The position numbers and the translations under genes are program-made. Positions 53,898-64,000 of a stretch of 64,000 nucleotides of DNA are shown here, piece after piece. Below the pieces are notes generated by a model. That model searched no databases. It worked only from the letters and a program-made list of their open reading frames with translations, and was not told the origin of the DNA. This stretch comes from Tuctoria greenei (taxonomy: Eukaryota > Streptophyta > Magnoliopsida > Poales > Poaceae): NCBI GenBank assembly GCA_036927565.1, contig JAYESD010000008.1:120679498-120743497 (forward strand), given 5' to 3'. How positions within the stretch are numbered: position 1 is the first letter of the stretch; the number at the start of each line of letters is the position of its first letter.

Positions 53898-56800
53898 TCA
53901 CGTGGGTCTCAAACCTATTTCCTTTGATGCTTCTTCAGTTACAGCACGTGCTAATCCTTTAGTAAAAGGGTCTGCAAGATTTCTTTTAGTATTAATATAC
54001 TCAACGGCAATATCTCCTGTATTTCTCAAATGTCTCACGGATTTGATTCCATGTTTCACATGTCTTGAGAATTTCAATTTTTCTTTTGCATTGCCTACAG
54101 TTGTGATCACACTTTGATTATCACAATGCAAAAGAATGGCCGACGGTTTAACGACCAATGGCAAGTCCATCAAGAGCTGTTTTAGCAGCTCTGCCTCAGT
54201 GGTGACTATCTCAAGTGCTACAAGTTCCGCTTCCATAGTTGACTTTGTCAATATAGTCTGCTTACGAGACCTCCACGAAACAGCAGCACCACCAATAGTG
54301 AAAATGTATCCACTAGTGGCTTTGATCTCATCAGCATCTGAGATCCAATTTGAGTCACTATACCCTTCTAGTATAGCTGGGTACCCCATATAGTGAAGTC
54401 TATATGTTGATATACCTCTCAAGTATCTCATTACACGTTCTAGTGCACACCAGTGATCTCTTCCAGGATTGGAAGTAAATCTTCTCAATTTGCTTACTAC
54501 AAATGAGATGTCAGGTCTGGTTGCACCAGCAAGATACATGAGAGAACCAATAATCTGGAAATATCTCAATTGATTAATCCCTTGTCCTCTGTTCTTGCGA
54601 AGCTTTTGACTGGGATCATATGGCATTGGAGAAGATTTAGAATCTGAGTAAAATCGACTTAGAATATTCTCCACATAATGAGATTGTTTAAAAGTAATCT
54701 CATTCTCGGCCTTAATCAGTTTGATGTTTAGAATAACATCAGCCGCTCCCAAATCCTTCATATCAAAATTTTGGGACAAGAATGATTTTACATCATTTAT
54801 CATATTGATACTAGTCCCAAAAATTAATATATCATCAACATATAAGCTTAGTATTACTCCCTTACCCCCACCAAATCAATAGTACACACATGTGTTAGCA
54901 TCATTTACCACAAAGCCCGCTCAGGTCATAGTTCTATCAAACTTCTCATGCCACTGCTTTGGAGCCTGCTTGAGGCCATACAAGGATTTTCGTAACTTAC
55001 ACACTTTGTCCTCTTGCCCAGGCACCACAAAACTATCAGGCTGTTTCATATAGATCTCCTCATCGAGCTCGCCATTTAGGAACGTCGTCTTCACATCCAT
55101 TTGATGGATAAGGAGATCATGACACACAATGAGTGCAACAAGCACACGAATTGTTGGTAGCCTAGCAACAGGTGAATAAGTATCGAAATAATCCTTGCCT
55201 TCCTTTTAGATAAATCCCTTGGCTACAAGTCTATCCTTATATTTATCGACTGTACCATCTGGTTTGAGCTTCTTTTTAAATATCCACTTACACCCAACAG
55301 GTTTACACCCAATAGGACAGTTACATATTTCCCAAGTCTCATTAGTCAAAATGGACTCCATCTCATTATGTAATGCCTCCTTCCAGCGCTCTGCATCTGG
55401 CGATGCATATGCCTTTGAAAATGTTTTAGGTGTATCATCAACGAGGTAGACAGTAATGTCATCACCGAAGGATTTTTCAATCCTTTGTCTCTTGCTCCTT
55501 CGAGAAGCAATATTTGTACTGTCATCCTCAGTGGGGTTTTGAGTGTAAAAACAAGGTACGAATATTAGAGAAGGATCAGGAGTAAAACTAGTAGATGCCT
55601 TGCTATGACCTGTCACTTTATCCTTCATTGGAAATATATCCTCGAAAAATGTGGCATCACGAGATTCAGTCACGGTGTTAACATGCACGTCAGGAATCTC
55701 GGATCTAATTACTAAAAATCTATAGGTTGCACTGTGTTTTGCATATACTAGAAAGACACAGTCAACGATTTCCGTTCCCAATTTTTGTTTCTTACATGCA
55801 GGCACATTAACACTGGACAAACAGCACCATGCATGTAAGAAACCGAGAGCAGGCTTTCTTCCTTTCCATCCTTCATACGAGTTTATTTCACCCTTATATG
55901 GAACTCGATTCAGCACAACACATGCGGTCAAAATGGCTTCCCCCCACCATTAGTTGGATAAACCCGAACCGTCCAATATGGCATTGAGCAAGTCCGTTAG
56001 TGTTCGATTTTTCTGCTCAGCCACCCCATTAGATTGGGGTGAGTAGGGAGCCTTTGTCTCATGGATAATTCCATGCTCCGCACAATTTTTGTCGATATCA
56101 TTAGAAAGATACTCTCCTCCTCTATCGGGCCTAACATGTTTGATTTTTCTTTCTAGTTGGTTTTCCACCACCGCCTTATAGATTTTAAAATGATCCAGTG
56201 CCTCGTCTTTCAATTTAATAAGATAGAGACAACAATATCTAGTAGCATCATCAATAAAAGATATAAAATATTTCTTCCCTGCTCTAGTCAAAATTCCATT
56301 CATTTCACACAAATCTGAGTGAATAAGATCTAGTGGTGACAAGCTCTTCTCTTCAATGCTTTTAAAAGGCTTACGTGGCTGTTTAGCTTGCACACATGCA
56401 TGACACTTAAATCTTCTTTCAACAGGAATTTTCAGAATCAAATTAAGTTTGGACAATTTAATGATGCGATCATAATTAATGTGACAAAGCCGAGAGTACC
56501 AAACAGTAGCCTCTCGTGCATTGCATTCAAAACTAGAACAAGCAACTGAGTTCACAAGATTATTACAAACTTCAGCAACTGAAAGACGGAACATGCCTCC
56601 GCTGTCATAGCCTTTTCCGATAAATAAAACAAACTTCGAAAGAATAAATTTGTTCGACTCAAACACTAGCTTATAGTCATCACAACACAATAGAGAATCA
56701 CTAATAAGGTTCCTATTTATTCCAGGAACGTGCTGCACGTTATTAAAAGAGAGAGTCTTTCCAGAGGTCAACTTCAGATCGACTCTTGCAATTCCATGTA

Positions 56801-57001
56801 CAGCAGTCCTAGACCCATTGCCCATTAGGATGGAGCAATTGTCGGTAGCCTGATAAGAAGAAAATAAATTGTAGTCAGAACAAACATGCACATTAGCTCC
56901 CGTGTCTAACCACCAATCGGTGGATTGACATGCTAGAAAAACTTCTGGAACATATCCTCATCCAGACGTTCCTCCAGCCTCGCCAATAGTGACATTCATA
57001 G
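53898..57001 (-). pseudogene. pol: C1 pol: protease-integrase-RT-RNase H (few breaks)
   Basis: Seen from right: integrase zinc region (LCHINYDRIIKL, CHACVQAKQ) and catalytic HSDLCEMN, RPDRGGEYLS, SPQSNGVAEQKNRT (56891-55950). A frameshift near 55940 leads into 55931-55206 (NETWEI, GCKWIFKKKLKPDG). RT 55145-54921 (HQMDVKTTFLNGEL, LRKSLYGLKQAP); the YVDD box (LSLYVDDILIFG) lies near 54820-54845. RNase H 54803-53898 (KSTMEAELVALE, LHCDNQSVI, ADPFTKGLA). All core catalytic motifs seen are intact, but frameshifts and a stop before YVDD break the reading frame. Confidence 0.9.
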
Positions 57002-57005
57002 AGTT

Positions 57006-57804
57006 TTAACCACCACCTTTCTTGGCTTTTCTATTGCGACATTTCCTAGCTATGTGGCCAGGCTTGCCGCACACAAAGCAAGTCAGGTCTTCTTTATTCT
57101 TCTTCTTCTTCTTAAAGCTAGTATTTTGTTTGGCTTTTCCTTTATAGTTCTTGTTGTTCTTATTGCAACCACCAGATTTACCTTCAACCACAATGGCATT
57201 AGATGGAGTCCCTTCTTGTGGAACAGAACGAGGCACATCCTTTGTTCTTGCCTTCTCCTCAACATCAAGAGTTGAGATCAAACTCTCAACAGTCATAACC
57301 TCTTTCTTGTGTTTCAGGCTCGTGGCAAAACTCCTCCAAGATGGAGGCAATTTGGAAATAATTCCACCAACAACAAACTTGTCAGGCAAGACCGTATCAA
57401 GATGCGCAAGTTCCCCCACCAGAAGCTGGATTTCATGAGCCTGTTCCACGATGATCGGTCATCGACCATCTTATATTCGTGGTACTGGTCATTAACATAG
57501 AGTTCACATCCAGCATGTAATTCCGCACATTTGTGGTCTAGGGCCTCCCATAATTCCTTAGCTGAAATGTGGTTCATGTAAATGTCACATAGCTGATCTG
57601 ACAGGAGTGACAATATGCAGCCAAGACAAGTGGAATTGTCCAAATCATAATCACGGTGTTGCTCCTCAGTGAGAGGAAGAACTGGAGAATCACCTACCAG
57701 ATCTTCATCGACATGAGCCAGAACTTGACCTATGTCTGCCATCTCTTAAAATTGTCACCCCTGGCAAATCGCTCAAGTTTTAGCGCATCAGTAAGTCCGG
57801 CCAT
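57006..57804 (-). pseudogene. gag: C1 gag (frameshifted)
   Basis: ATG at 57804 (MAGLTDALKLERFARGDNFK). Frame changes near 57730 and 57430. Then LPDKFVVGGIISKLPPSW, a Lys-rich linker and zinc knuckle CFVCGKPGHIARKC before a stop at 57006. The length (~265 codons) suits a small Copia gag. It starts only 24 bp after the LTR. Confidence 0.85.
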
Positions 57805-57828
57805 GTTAATTCTATCATGTTTCTGGAT

Positions 57829-58798
57829 TGTTGGAAAATATACATGGCATGCAATTAATTTCATTATACAAAATAGCAAAATGACTAGAGCAGATCTACT
57901 AGCAGTCAAAATAAACAGTGCTAGTATCACACAAACAAGAACTGAAACGAATGCAAATAAATTGCTCGTCAAATAAATCGAACTAGCCATAGTTCGAGAG
58001 ATCCACTTACAGATCGTCCTACTATGAAGTAGCTGATGAAACTACTGAGGAAGATGGGAGTGTACCGAGCGGCCTTGCGAATGCACTTCCCAGAAACCTG
58101 ATCGCCGACACCTGTGCAGGTCTTCAGATCGTCGGCGTCGGTTCAGAGACACCGCTCTCCCTCAATCCACTACACGGCGGACGAAGGCACGACAGAGCAA
58201 AAAACACGGCAGCACAGAGCCGTTGGCGAGAGAGGCATTCTATGTTTTGTATGTATCTCCAGTTGTCTCCAATAGCCTCAGATTCGATCTGCCATAATTT
58301 TAGGAAACCGCCCTCTGAAATCCCTCAATGTGCAACTAATGAAAGCAGTTATGAGGCATTAGGCACTGATAATGTGCACCTGCAGTTACACCTCTAATTA
58401 CTCCTTAAGTTGACGTGGCAGTCTAGGTGTTGATGAGATATTACCTTTTATATGTGTGGCAGAAAATAATAACTACTTAGAAGAACACAACTCATCACGA
58501 TGTGAACGCGCGACATCACAAGTCACAAGTCACGTGATAATCACGCTAAAATTGTGAAAGCGCACGCATGTGTGCGTGTGTCTTTGTGTCCATAGCAGTA
58601 GCCTTCACCCCTCATTATTCTCATGTGGAGAACCTGTACAAGGGCCACTATATATATTAGGGAACACCCATCTAGGTGGGCAATGTGGGACTAAAGTTCC
58701 CAGCCACCTCTTCACACCACCTTGGCTTTCCACAAGGGGAGTTGGCCCAATTAATTCAACCCATAAATGGGTTGCACCAAATGGGCCAAATCCCGACA
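57829..58798 (-). repeat. C1 5' LTR (970 bp)
   Basis: Minus strand TGTCGGGATTTGG to TTTCCAACA. TATA-like element (minus AATATATATAGTGG) at about 58645-58658. Confidence 0.92.
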
Positions 58799-59002
58799 AA
58801 TAGCCCCAATAGTGCTTTCTAATGTGGTCAGTTTGGTGTTGGTGCAAATCTGTGTTGACTCTAATTGACCAATGCATTCGTTGGTGACATGAATATCCTC
58901 ATTGAGGGCATCCGTGTGCAGCTTTACTTGGCACTCGAAATGCTGAATGATGCCCCTCATACGTGGTGAATGTGAAGATGTCTCATTTGCATCGGCTGAC
59001 AT

Positions 59003-59830
59003 GGTTAGTAAAGAAAGAAAACACAACACCAAGCAGATCAATCCTAGCAGCTGCTGAGAGGTGGTAGGACACAATCACCTCATCACTATCCAGAAATCAT
59101 GCTCTTACAAGTTCTTACCACGCGATGCAGGAGGCGTCGGCAAACAGCAAGAACAACAACAAACAATGGCTGCCAGCAAAATTTTGTGGTGTTGTAGATG
59201 ATTTTGTGGAGCTGTAGGTGGCTGCTAGAAATGAGTTGCACAAAGGAATAGCTAGTACCACATTAGTCACAACAAGTTGAATAAACATTCAATGTTGGTA
59301 CTGTGCTGATCCTAGTCTAAACCATGATAGAGATGCGAGCCGTTACTCCAAGTGATGTTAATTTACTGTAGTAGAAAAGTTCGGACAGCACGAACATTGT
59401 GCTTTAACAAAACGTTCAAAAGAGCAAGTTGAACTCCGAAACTTGATACAAATGTTATACAAATTGTTTCTTTTTTTTGTACTGAGAAACTTTTTCTAGC
59501 AATTTTAATCAGTGCGGCTTTTCTTTCTTTGCACGTGTCTTTTTTTGCTGATCCGTGCGGCTTTTCTTTTGTACTTGCCTTTTTCTCAACTTTGGGTAAG
59601 TAATGAAAATAGACTGATAACAAAGTGGCACGAACTCGAAACTCTAGTGGTGAAAAAATTAGTACCAGCAACTCGACACAAAAAGGCAACCGTGAATTCA
59701 AAAAGTCGAGAGCTAAGTAGCCAAGCAAAAGGCTCAAAGTGCTTTTAGGATTTTTAGAGTGAACTATTGTAGGCAAAAGTGGATTGTAGGTAAATGAAGA
59801 ACGAGGAGAAGGAAATCGCTCACTGAGCAA
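59003..59830 (-). other. A leader
   Basis: 828 bp between PBS and gag ATG. No supportable gene; a 165-codon minus frame (59860-59363) crosses the LTR/PBS border and lacks a domain. Confidence 0.6.
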
Positions 59831-59846
59831 CCTGGCTATGATACCA
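59831..59846 (-). other. A primer-binding site
   Basis: Minus strand TGGTATCATAGCCAGG, two bases after the LTR end. It resembles the iMet site with ATAG for AGAG. The G element carries a decayed version. Confidence 0.85.
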
Positions 59847-59848
59847 CT

Positions 59849-60741
59849 TGATGAACCCAACGGGTACGGGAGATGCCCTATCCTTCGATGAGAGATGTTG
59901 GTGGTGAACGAATTTGGTAGAGGTCGACGTTGGCTGCCCGACTACCACAACCAGAATGTTGTGGCGCCTTGAGAGACAGTTGCACCGTCTCCTGATAACT
60001 ATGATTTGGGTGGAGGTCGACATTGTGCTACCTGACTACAACAACCACAAGGATGATGTGCCTTAGCGATAGTTACACCGGCTCTTGTTGTTGCTGTTCT
60101 TGCCGTACCAAGAACAGCCTTGAACCTGCAAGCAATCGAAGAACAAGATAACAAGCAAAGACTCACGGGTGTGATAAGTTGGGGTTCTGATTCAAGTAAT
60201 CGGAAGGTCTCGTCGACACTTACCTTACAAGGAAGTAGCAATGGCTAAACTTACAGAAAACAAAACCCAAGTTTTTCCTATGGCTCTTAGTTGCTTATAT
60301 AGAGGAGGAAGACTAGAACTCAGGATGGAGTCATGAGTCTTGTTCGGCCTTTTCTGGGCAGCTCAAGCGTTATATACTTTTGATTCTTGATCCAATGGAA
60401 CGTAGATGAAGAGACCTTTTCAGCAAGTACTTATTTGCATTAAACAACCTTGGGAGTTGCAAGTTATGCCCCTTTTAAGCTGGTAGTTGCCGCAGTTACG
60501 AGGACCCCTCAGGTGGAGCAGTCTTCATTGCATTAATCTCTCCATTCCTCCTAGCTGGATCAATTCCCAAGCACCTAATAATAACAAGGTCATCACAAAG
60601 CTTTAATAGTTATCCATTTGAAGGATAATTAGTTTAACATTAAGTTCACGTGCACGAGCGCGTGTCATTAGACCTTGATTAACCGCAAGTGGTCAATGGG
60701 CTACTGATGTGGTTGTATCAATGGTAGCAATGTCCTCATCA
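59849..60741 (-). repeat. A 5' LTR (893 bp)
   Basis: Minus strand TGATGAGGACATTGC at 60741 to GGGTTCATCA at 59849. TATA box (minus CTCTATATAAGC) at about 60293-60304. Clearly diverged from the 3' copy. Confidence 0.9.
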
Positions 60742-61277
60742 ACAAGGCTTAGCAAGACTTGATTGTCTCACCTAAGCATGGAACTCTAGATGCTGGGAAC
60801 GTAAGACTTGAACTTAAACTACAGAAAGTAAATGTTCACTATCAATAGATCCTTGCTTTAGTTTTACAATAACAGGTGAAGTTTCTTAGAATCATAACTT
60901 TAGTTCTTCTATCAACTACCTCAACCAAGCTGCTTAACCATCCAGCAAGTTCCACCCAGTTCCAGTTGTTACTACGTCACAACACAGAGAATAAGTATGT
61001 TCCCTTCCGCAAGCGACGGTGATTCAAATCATGAAACACCCGGCTGGAACGTCATGTACACCCATCTAGAAGAGGTGTACGTCCTCTACCAATAATGTTG
61101 TACACAACCACCTTTTACAAGACACCTCAATGTTGAATCGGTTCAATCACCCCTGGCCAGTAGACTCCCAACACGGCACACACAGCTTCGGCGTGGTCCA
61201 TGTAGCTGAGGTTTCCCCTACTCCCCTATCGGCTTACCACCTAAGGTGTTCAAAAAATTCTCAACACCAAGGTTAAC
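60742..61277. other. Right flank of A, unclassified
   Basis: Continuation of 39770-40133 after A's ACAAG duplication. No gene, no recognised repeat partner in the window. Confidence 0.4.
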
Positions 61278-63268
61278 TCAAACTACATCTAGGCATCCCC
61301 GTGGGTTTTGGATGATTGATGATGACAATTAAGAGACTGATGAGATGAGTTGATCTTAAACACAGGTGTGATGGATGAAATGAGATGAAATCCCTCAAAA
61401 AGGAAAAGGATAAAACGGGTGTCAAAGACTCAAGCGTAGAAATTAGGGTTTCTATGGTAATGAGCTTAAGTGAGCCGTATCATGTGTGAGGGTGGATGTA
61501 TCATGTGCATTGAGATCATTCTAGAGAGCTCAAAGTGGTGGTTGAGAGAAAAACCTAAGTGAGAAGCCAAAATGAGGAAAAACCCTAGGAGGACGGACTA
61601 GTCCGGGCCTCAGGGCCGGACTAGTCCGGCCAGGCAGAGAAGTCTACTTTGGGTCGGACTAAACGTCTCTGGATGAGTTTGGACTTGTCCGTATGGTTAC
61701 GGGCTCGTCTGTTCATCCCTCAGTGGAGTTGGAGCTAAGTCCTTGAAGATCGGACTTGTTCATTTTGGAACGGACCAAATCTCTTTGGAAATTATCAGAC
61801 TTGTCCATTTTGGTGCGGACTAGTCCGTTTGAGACTTAGTGAGATAAACCGAGAAGAAAACCCTAGAGGTCCAGACTAGTCCGGGCCTACCGAGTTGTGT
61901 TCGTTTTGGGACGGACCAAAGCTCTATTCTTGTAATGTTTTGAACTTGCTTTATATTCTTAGAAAGATTGCATAGTATTCATTCGCTAAGTTTTTTGTGC
62001 ATTTTTGTTGATATGGCTGATATCGTTTTGATATGCTTTGCAACATGCTTATGTGAGGTGCTCACGTAAGGTGTTGTGTTTGGAACTGACTTGAGTTAAG
62101 TCGCGGACTTGAGCTCGTACGGATTGGTTGTTTGTTCATGTGCAGGTGTTGCTTGAGTTCAAGTCATGGCTGGTGACATGATCCTTTGGACTAGTCTCAG
62201 GGAGGAGATGAGGTTCCAACAACCAAATTCAGGGGGAATTGTGGTTGAGCAGGTCAGGAGGTCGCGCAGGATGATTGAATCAAGGGCAGTGCATATGAAG
62301 GTTATTGGACGTCGAAGGAAGGTGTTTGAACGTATGCATGCGGTGCATGACGTGGCAACATGGTTCCGAAGATGGTTTATGGATGTGAAGATCTGGTTGG
62401 AAGGATCGGATCGTATCGGTTGATGACTTTGGCTGCGGCGGAGTCGATTATGGCTCGGTATGGAAAATATCAAGTTGGTTATGATAGGATTTCGTGTGGG
62501 TCATGAATCTGAGTTGTTTTAGGAATGTGGGATAGATTCCTAAGGTGTTTGGAAGTCAAAATATTGCTTCTATCTACGTATAGAAGAGTCCTAAGCAGTT
62601 ATGGAAAGTTTCGATTCATGATTTGAGTAGGATTAGAGTCCTAGTTGAGATTGGGTTGGCCTAAGGGCTGGTTATATAAGCAAGGGAGGCCAAAGCTCGT
62701 GGTGCACGACTTTGGGGGCTGTTCCTCTTGTGTTCTATTGAATAAAATTAGTAGTTTGAAGGAACTTTTGTGCCTTGTTCGTCCGACTTGTTCCAGACAA
62801 GTTTTACTCGTCGAGTTTCTGAACAGCTCTATCTTTTGTTGGTGGTTTTATCATAACTCGATTTTTACAGATCCAATTGACGTGATTCTTTTTGAGTTGT
62901 CTTCAAAACTTGATTATCTATCATCTATGAAAATTTCATGGTCATTGGATTTTTGGTTTTTGATCTACACAAGTTTATTTGCAGTGTTCCGGAACTGTTT
63001 TCTCGGGTAGGACAGATTGACCTTTGCTCGATCTTTCGATCGTAACTTGAGTTTCTCTTTCCGGATTTGAGTGATTCTTGTTGTGTCGTCTTCGTGACTT
63101 GATTATCCCTGATATATATCACTTTTGTCACAGTGAAACACGTTTAGATTAGTCTCACACATGATTTCTTTAACAGATCATTTTTCTGCCGAAGGGGTTG
63201 GGATTTAATTGTTTCCGCCGCGTAAGATTTTTAAATCTACCATTCACCCCCCCTCTGGTAGCTTTTCA
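61278..63268 (+). repeat. S4: diverged Sirevirus LTR, plus orientation
   Basis: The start TCAAACTACATCTAGG matches TGAAAGTGCATCTAGG at 13 of 16 bases. Palindrome sites at 61594, 61617, ~61802 and ~61872. TATA box GTTATATAAG at 62671-62680, AATAAAATT at 62741. The end shows ATTCACCCCCCCTCTGG then TTTTCA (63268). The length, ~2 kb, exceeds the S1-S3 LTRs. No primer site or target duplication is evident, so the real end may be a little further (63287). Small frames (62166-62423) have no support. Confidence 0.6.
62671..62680 (+). promoter_or_regulatory. TATA box of S4 LTR
   Basis: GTTATATAAG, with an AATAAA-type signal 60-70 bp downstream. This is the usual plant LTR arrangement. Confidence 0.55.
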
Positions 63269-63319
63269 CGTGTTCTTCGATCCTACAGTTTTTTCTCATT
63301 TCCTTTTTATTTATTTTTA

Positions 63320-63853
63320 TCATTCAAAAATTTTAGTCCTTCTAACTAAAGTTTGTATTATGAAAATTAGGACTTTTACATTTGGCGGCATTCTTGACCT
63401 CTGCCATTGTTGTCTCCTCGCGCTCTTCAACGGAACGTTCAAAAACTGGCTTTGGTGGCAGATCAAGGTAGCAGCTCTGGTAGCACACCAGGACATGGGA
63501 TACCACCATCTCTGCCACTCCCCTACCCTCGGCTTCCAAACACTGAGCCAGCTGACGCTCCTACAGATCGAGCTTCGGGCGTGGCGCTCCATCGTGCACT
63601 CCCGGGCTTCGATGTCGAGATCACGCAGGAGAAGTTCCTGACGCTCAGCTAAGTGTTGCACCTGATCCCGTGCCAAGTCCCTCTCCCGGAGCTCAAGATC
63701 TTCAAGACAGGATTGCAGCCTGTCTCGATCTGCCTCAGCTCGAGCCATCATCGCCTCGACCGCCACCTCTTCTTCGGCGACAGCAGCCTCCTGCTCAGCA
63801 ATAGCAGCTTCACGGCGATGCAGGGCCTCTCGACCCTCCTCAAGGGCGTACAA
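63320..63853 (-). pseudogene. Glu/Ala/Arg-rich coiled-coil ORF fragment
   Basis: A minus-strand frame of ~177 codons (ALEEGREALHRREAAIAEQE, AVEAMMARAEADRDRLQ, LRERDLARDQVQHLAERQ). Heptad-like charge spacing suggests a long coiled coil for the first ~100 residues. The C-terminal part appears frameshifted: another frame continues KPVFERSVEEREETTMAEVKNAA. GC content is higher than in the adjacent LTR. Probably an ORF of a further retrotransposon; identity unknown. Confidence 0.45.
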
Positions 63854-64000
63854 GGAGGCGTCGCTGTGTCATTGGCTACCTTGGTGTCTGACAGGAGTGT
63901 GAGACCTATGTGTGTTGAATACATTGGCTTTGACGATAAAACTTTTGAATGCTGCCATAACATCTTTTTGGCAAGGTCCAACTCTAGCTCCGAGCTTCTG

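Larger units (their letters stand above)
52442..58798 (-). mobile_element. C1: complete Ty1/Copia element in A's gag
   Basis: LTRs 52442-53432 (991 bp) and 57829-58798 (970 bp), perfect target duplication AATAG (52437-52441 and 58799-58803), gag and pol on the minus strand in full Copia order. Purine tract (minus CTTTTGGTGGGGAT) at 53433-53446. No Met-tRNA primer site: only 24 bp separate the LTR from the gag ATG (57804). Confidence 0.94.
51410..59002 (-). pseudogene. gag: A gag (split by C1, then degraded)
   Basis: ATG at 59002 (MSADANETSSHSPRMRG), 68 codons to LTTLESTIGAI at 58799. C1 intervenes (52442-58798). The frame resumes at 52441 with NTSLAAIIERLERMEQ, so gag was split cleanly between the AATAG copies. 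Then IKFSIPPFDGKYDPNAY and WELSVDQKF (gag core, 52200-52040), frameshift, FVPSYHAHDLLHKLQQL (51952-51647), zinc knuckle CLQCKGFGHLRRDC (~51480-51440) and a stop near 51410. An N-terminal coiled-coil-like stretch and Gypsy gag core are clear; multiple breaks. Confidence 0.85.
40134..60741 (-). mobile_element. A: Ty3/Gypsy retrotransposon, complete but split by D and C1
   Basis: LTRs 40134-41060 (3') and 59849-60741 (5'), perfect target duplication ACAAG (40129-40133, 60742-60746), PBS next to the 5' LTR, PPT next to the 3' LTR, and gag-protease-RT-RNase H-integrase in Gypsy order on the minus strand. D (41710-48568) interrupts integrase and C1 (52442-58798) interrupts gag. The LTRs differ much more than those of D or C1, fitting A being the older host. 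The polyprotein frame appears to run into the 3' LTR. Confidence 0.92.

Noticed and set aside
55950..56891. C1 as a currently active element
   Set aside because: LTRs differ by many substitutions and gag-pol has frameshifts, despite the perfect 5-bp duplication.
59363..59860. 165-codon minus frame between A's LTR and gag
   Set aside because: Begins in the LTR/PBS, crosses the leader, no domain; gag ATG at 59002 has clear support in another frame.
62166..62423. 85-codon Arg-rich plus frame and its 104-codon antisense frame in S4 LTR
   Set aside because: Inside an LTR, both strands open by composition, no recognisable domain.

Overview
The window is nuclear DNA from a grass (Poaceae). I see no host gene, tRNA, rRNA or CRISPR. 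Essentially everything is LTR-retrotransposon DNA nested several layers deep, plus a CACTA end, a TIR element and a fold-back. The Sirevirus-type Copia elements with palindrome-rich LTRs, and a Gypsy element with an extra reading frame (ORF0) before gag, point to a grass. The species cannot be read from the sequence, and the region looks like old heterochromatin. Names used here: S1-S4 Sirevirus-type Copia, G and A related Gypsy, T and D long-LTR Gypsy, C1-C3 other Copia, U unclassified.

Left part (1-19179): S1 (minus, 5' LTR 5202-6766, 3' end outside the window) sits in the post-pol region of S2 (minus, 5' LTR 17612-19179). S2 also holds G (plus, 7246-11804), a non-autonomous Gypsy element with intact LTRs and one long ORF. 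Middle (19180-30589): pieces of T (minus; ORF0, gag, LTR fragments) surround S3 (minus; 3' LTR and post-pol ORF). S2 and S3 abut T LTR DNA at the same target position with near-identical 5-bp flanks, while a third T LTR keeps the empty site. This fits tandem duplication by unequal LTR recombination followed by deletion.

Right part (30590-64000): a CACTA terminus with subterminal repeats lies in a decayed Copia pol (C3). C2 (plus) follows, with a 1.2-kb TIR element in gag, cut by an element starting TGTTGACGG (U). A large Gypsy element, A (minus, 40134-60741, TSD ACAAG), carries D (plus, 41710-48568, about 2.8-kb LTRs, almost no coding) in its integrase and C1 (minus, 52442-58798, TSD AATAG) in its gag. 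A diverged plus-strand Sirevirus LTR (S4) and a coiled-coil ORF fragment close the window.

None of the elements is intact. Inactivating changes include loss of the YVDD box in S1, loss of the integrase catalytic Glu in S2, a protease Asp-to-His change in A, and many in-frame stops. The strongest candidates for something unusual are the phased palindrome arrays of the Sirevirus LTRs (66-bp and 52-59-bp periods, paired sites 20-22 bp apart), the same palindromes inside gag coding sequence, a gag/pol frame switch shared by S1 and S2, a post-pol ORF with an SV40-like nuclear localisation motif in S3, and the long ORF of unknown function in G.
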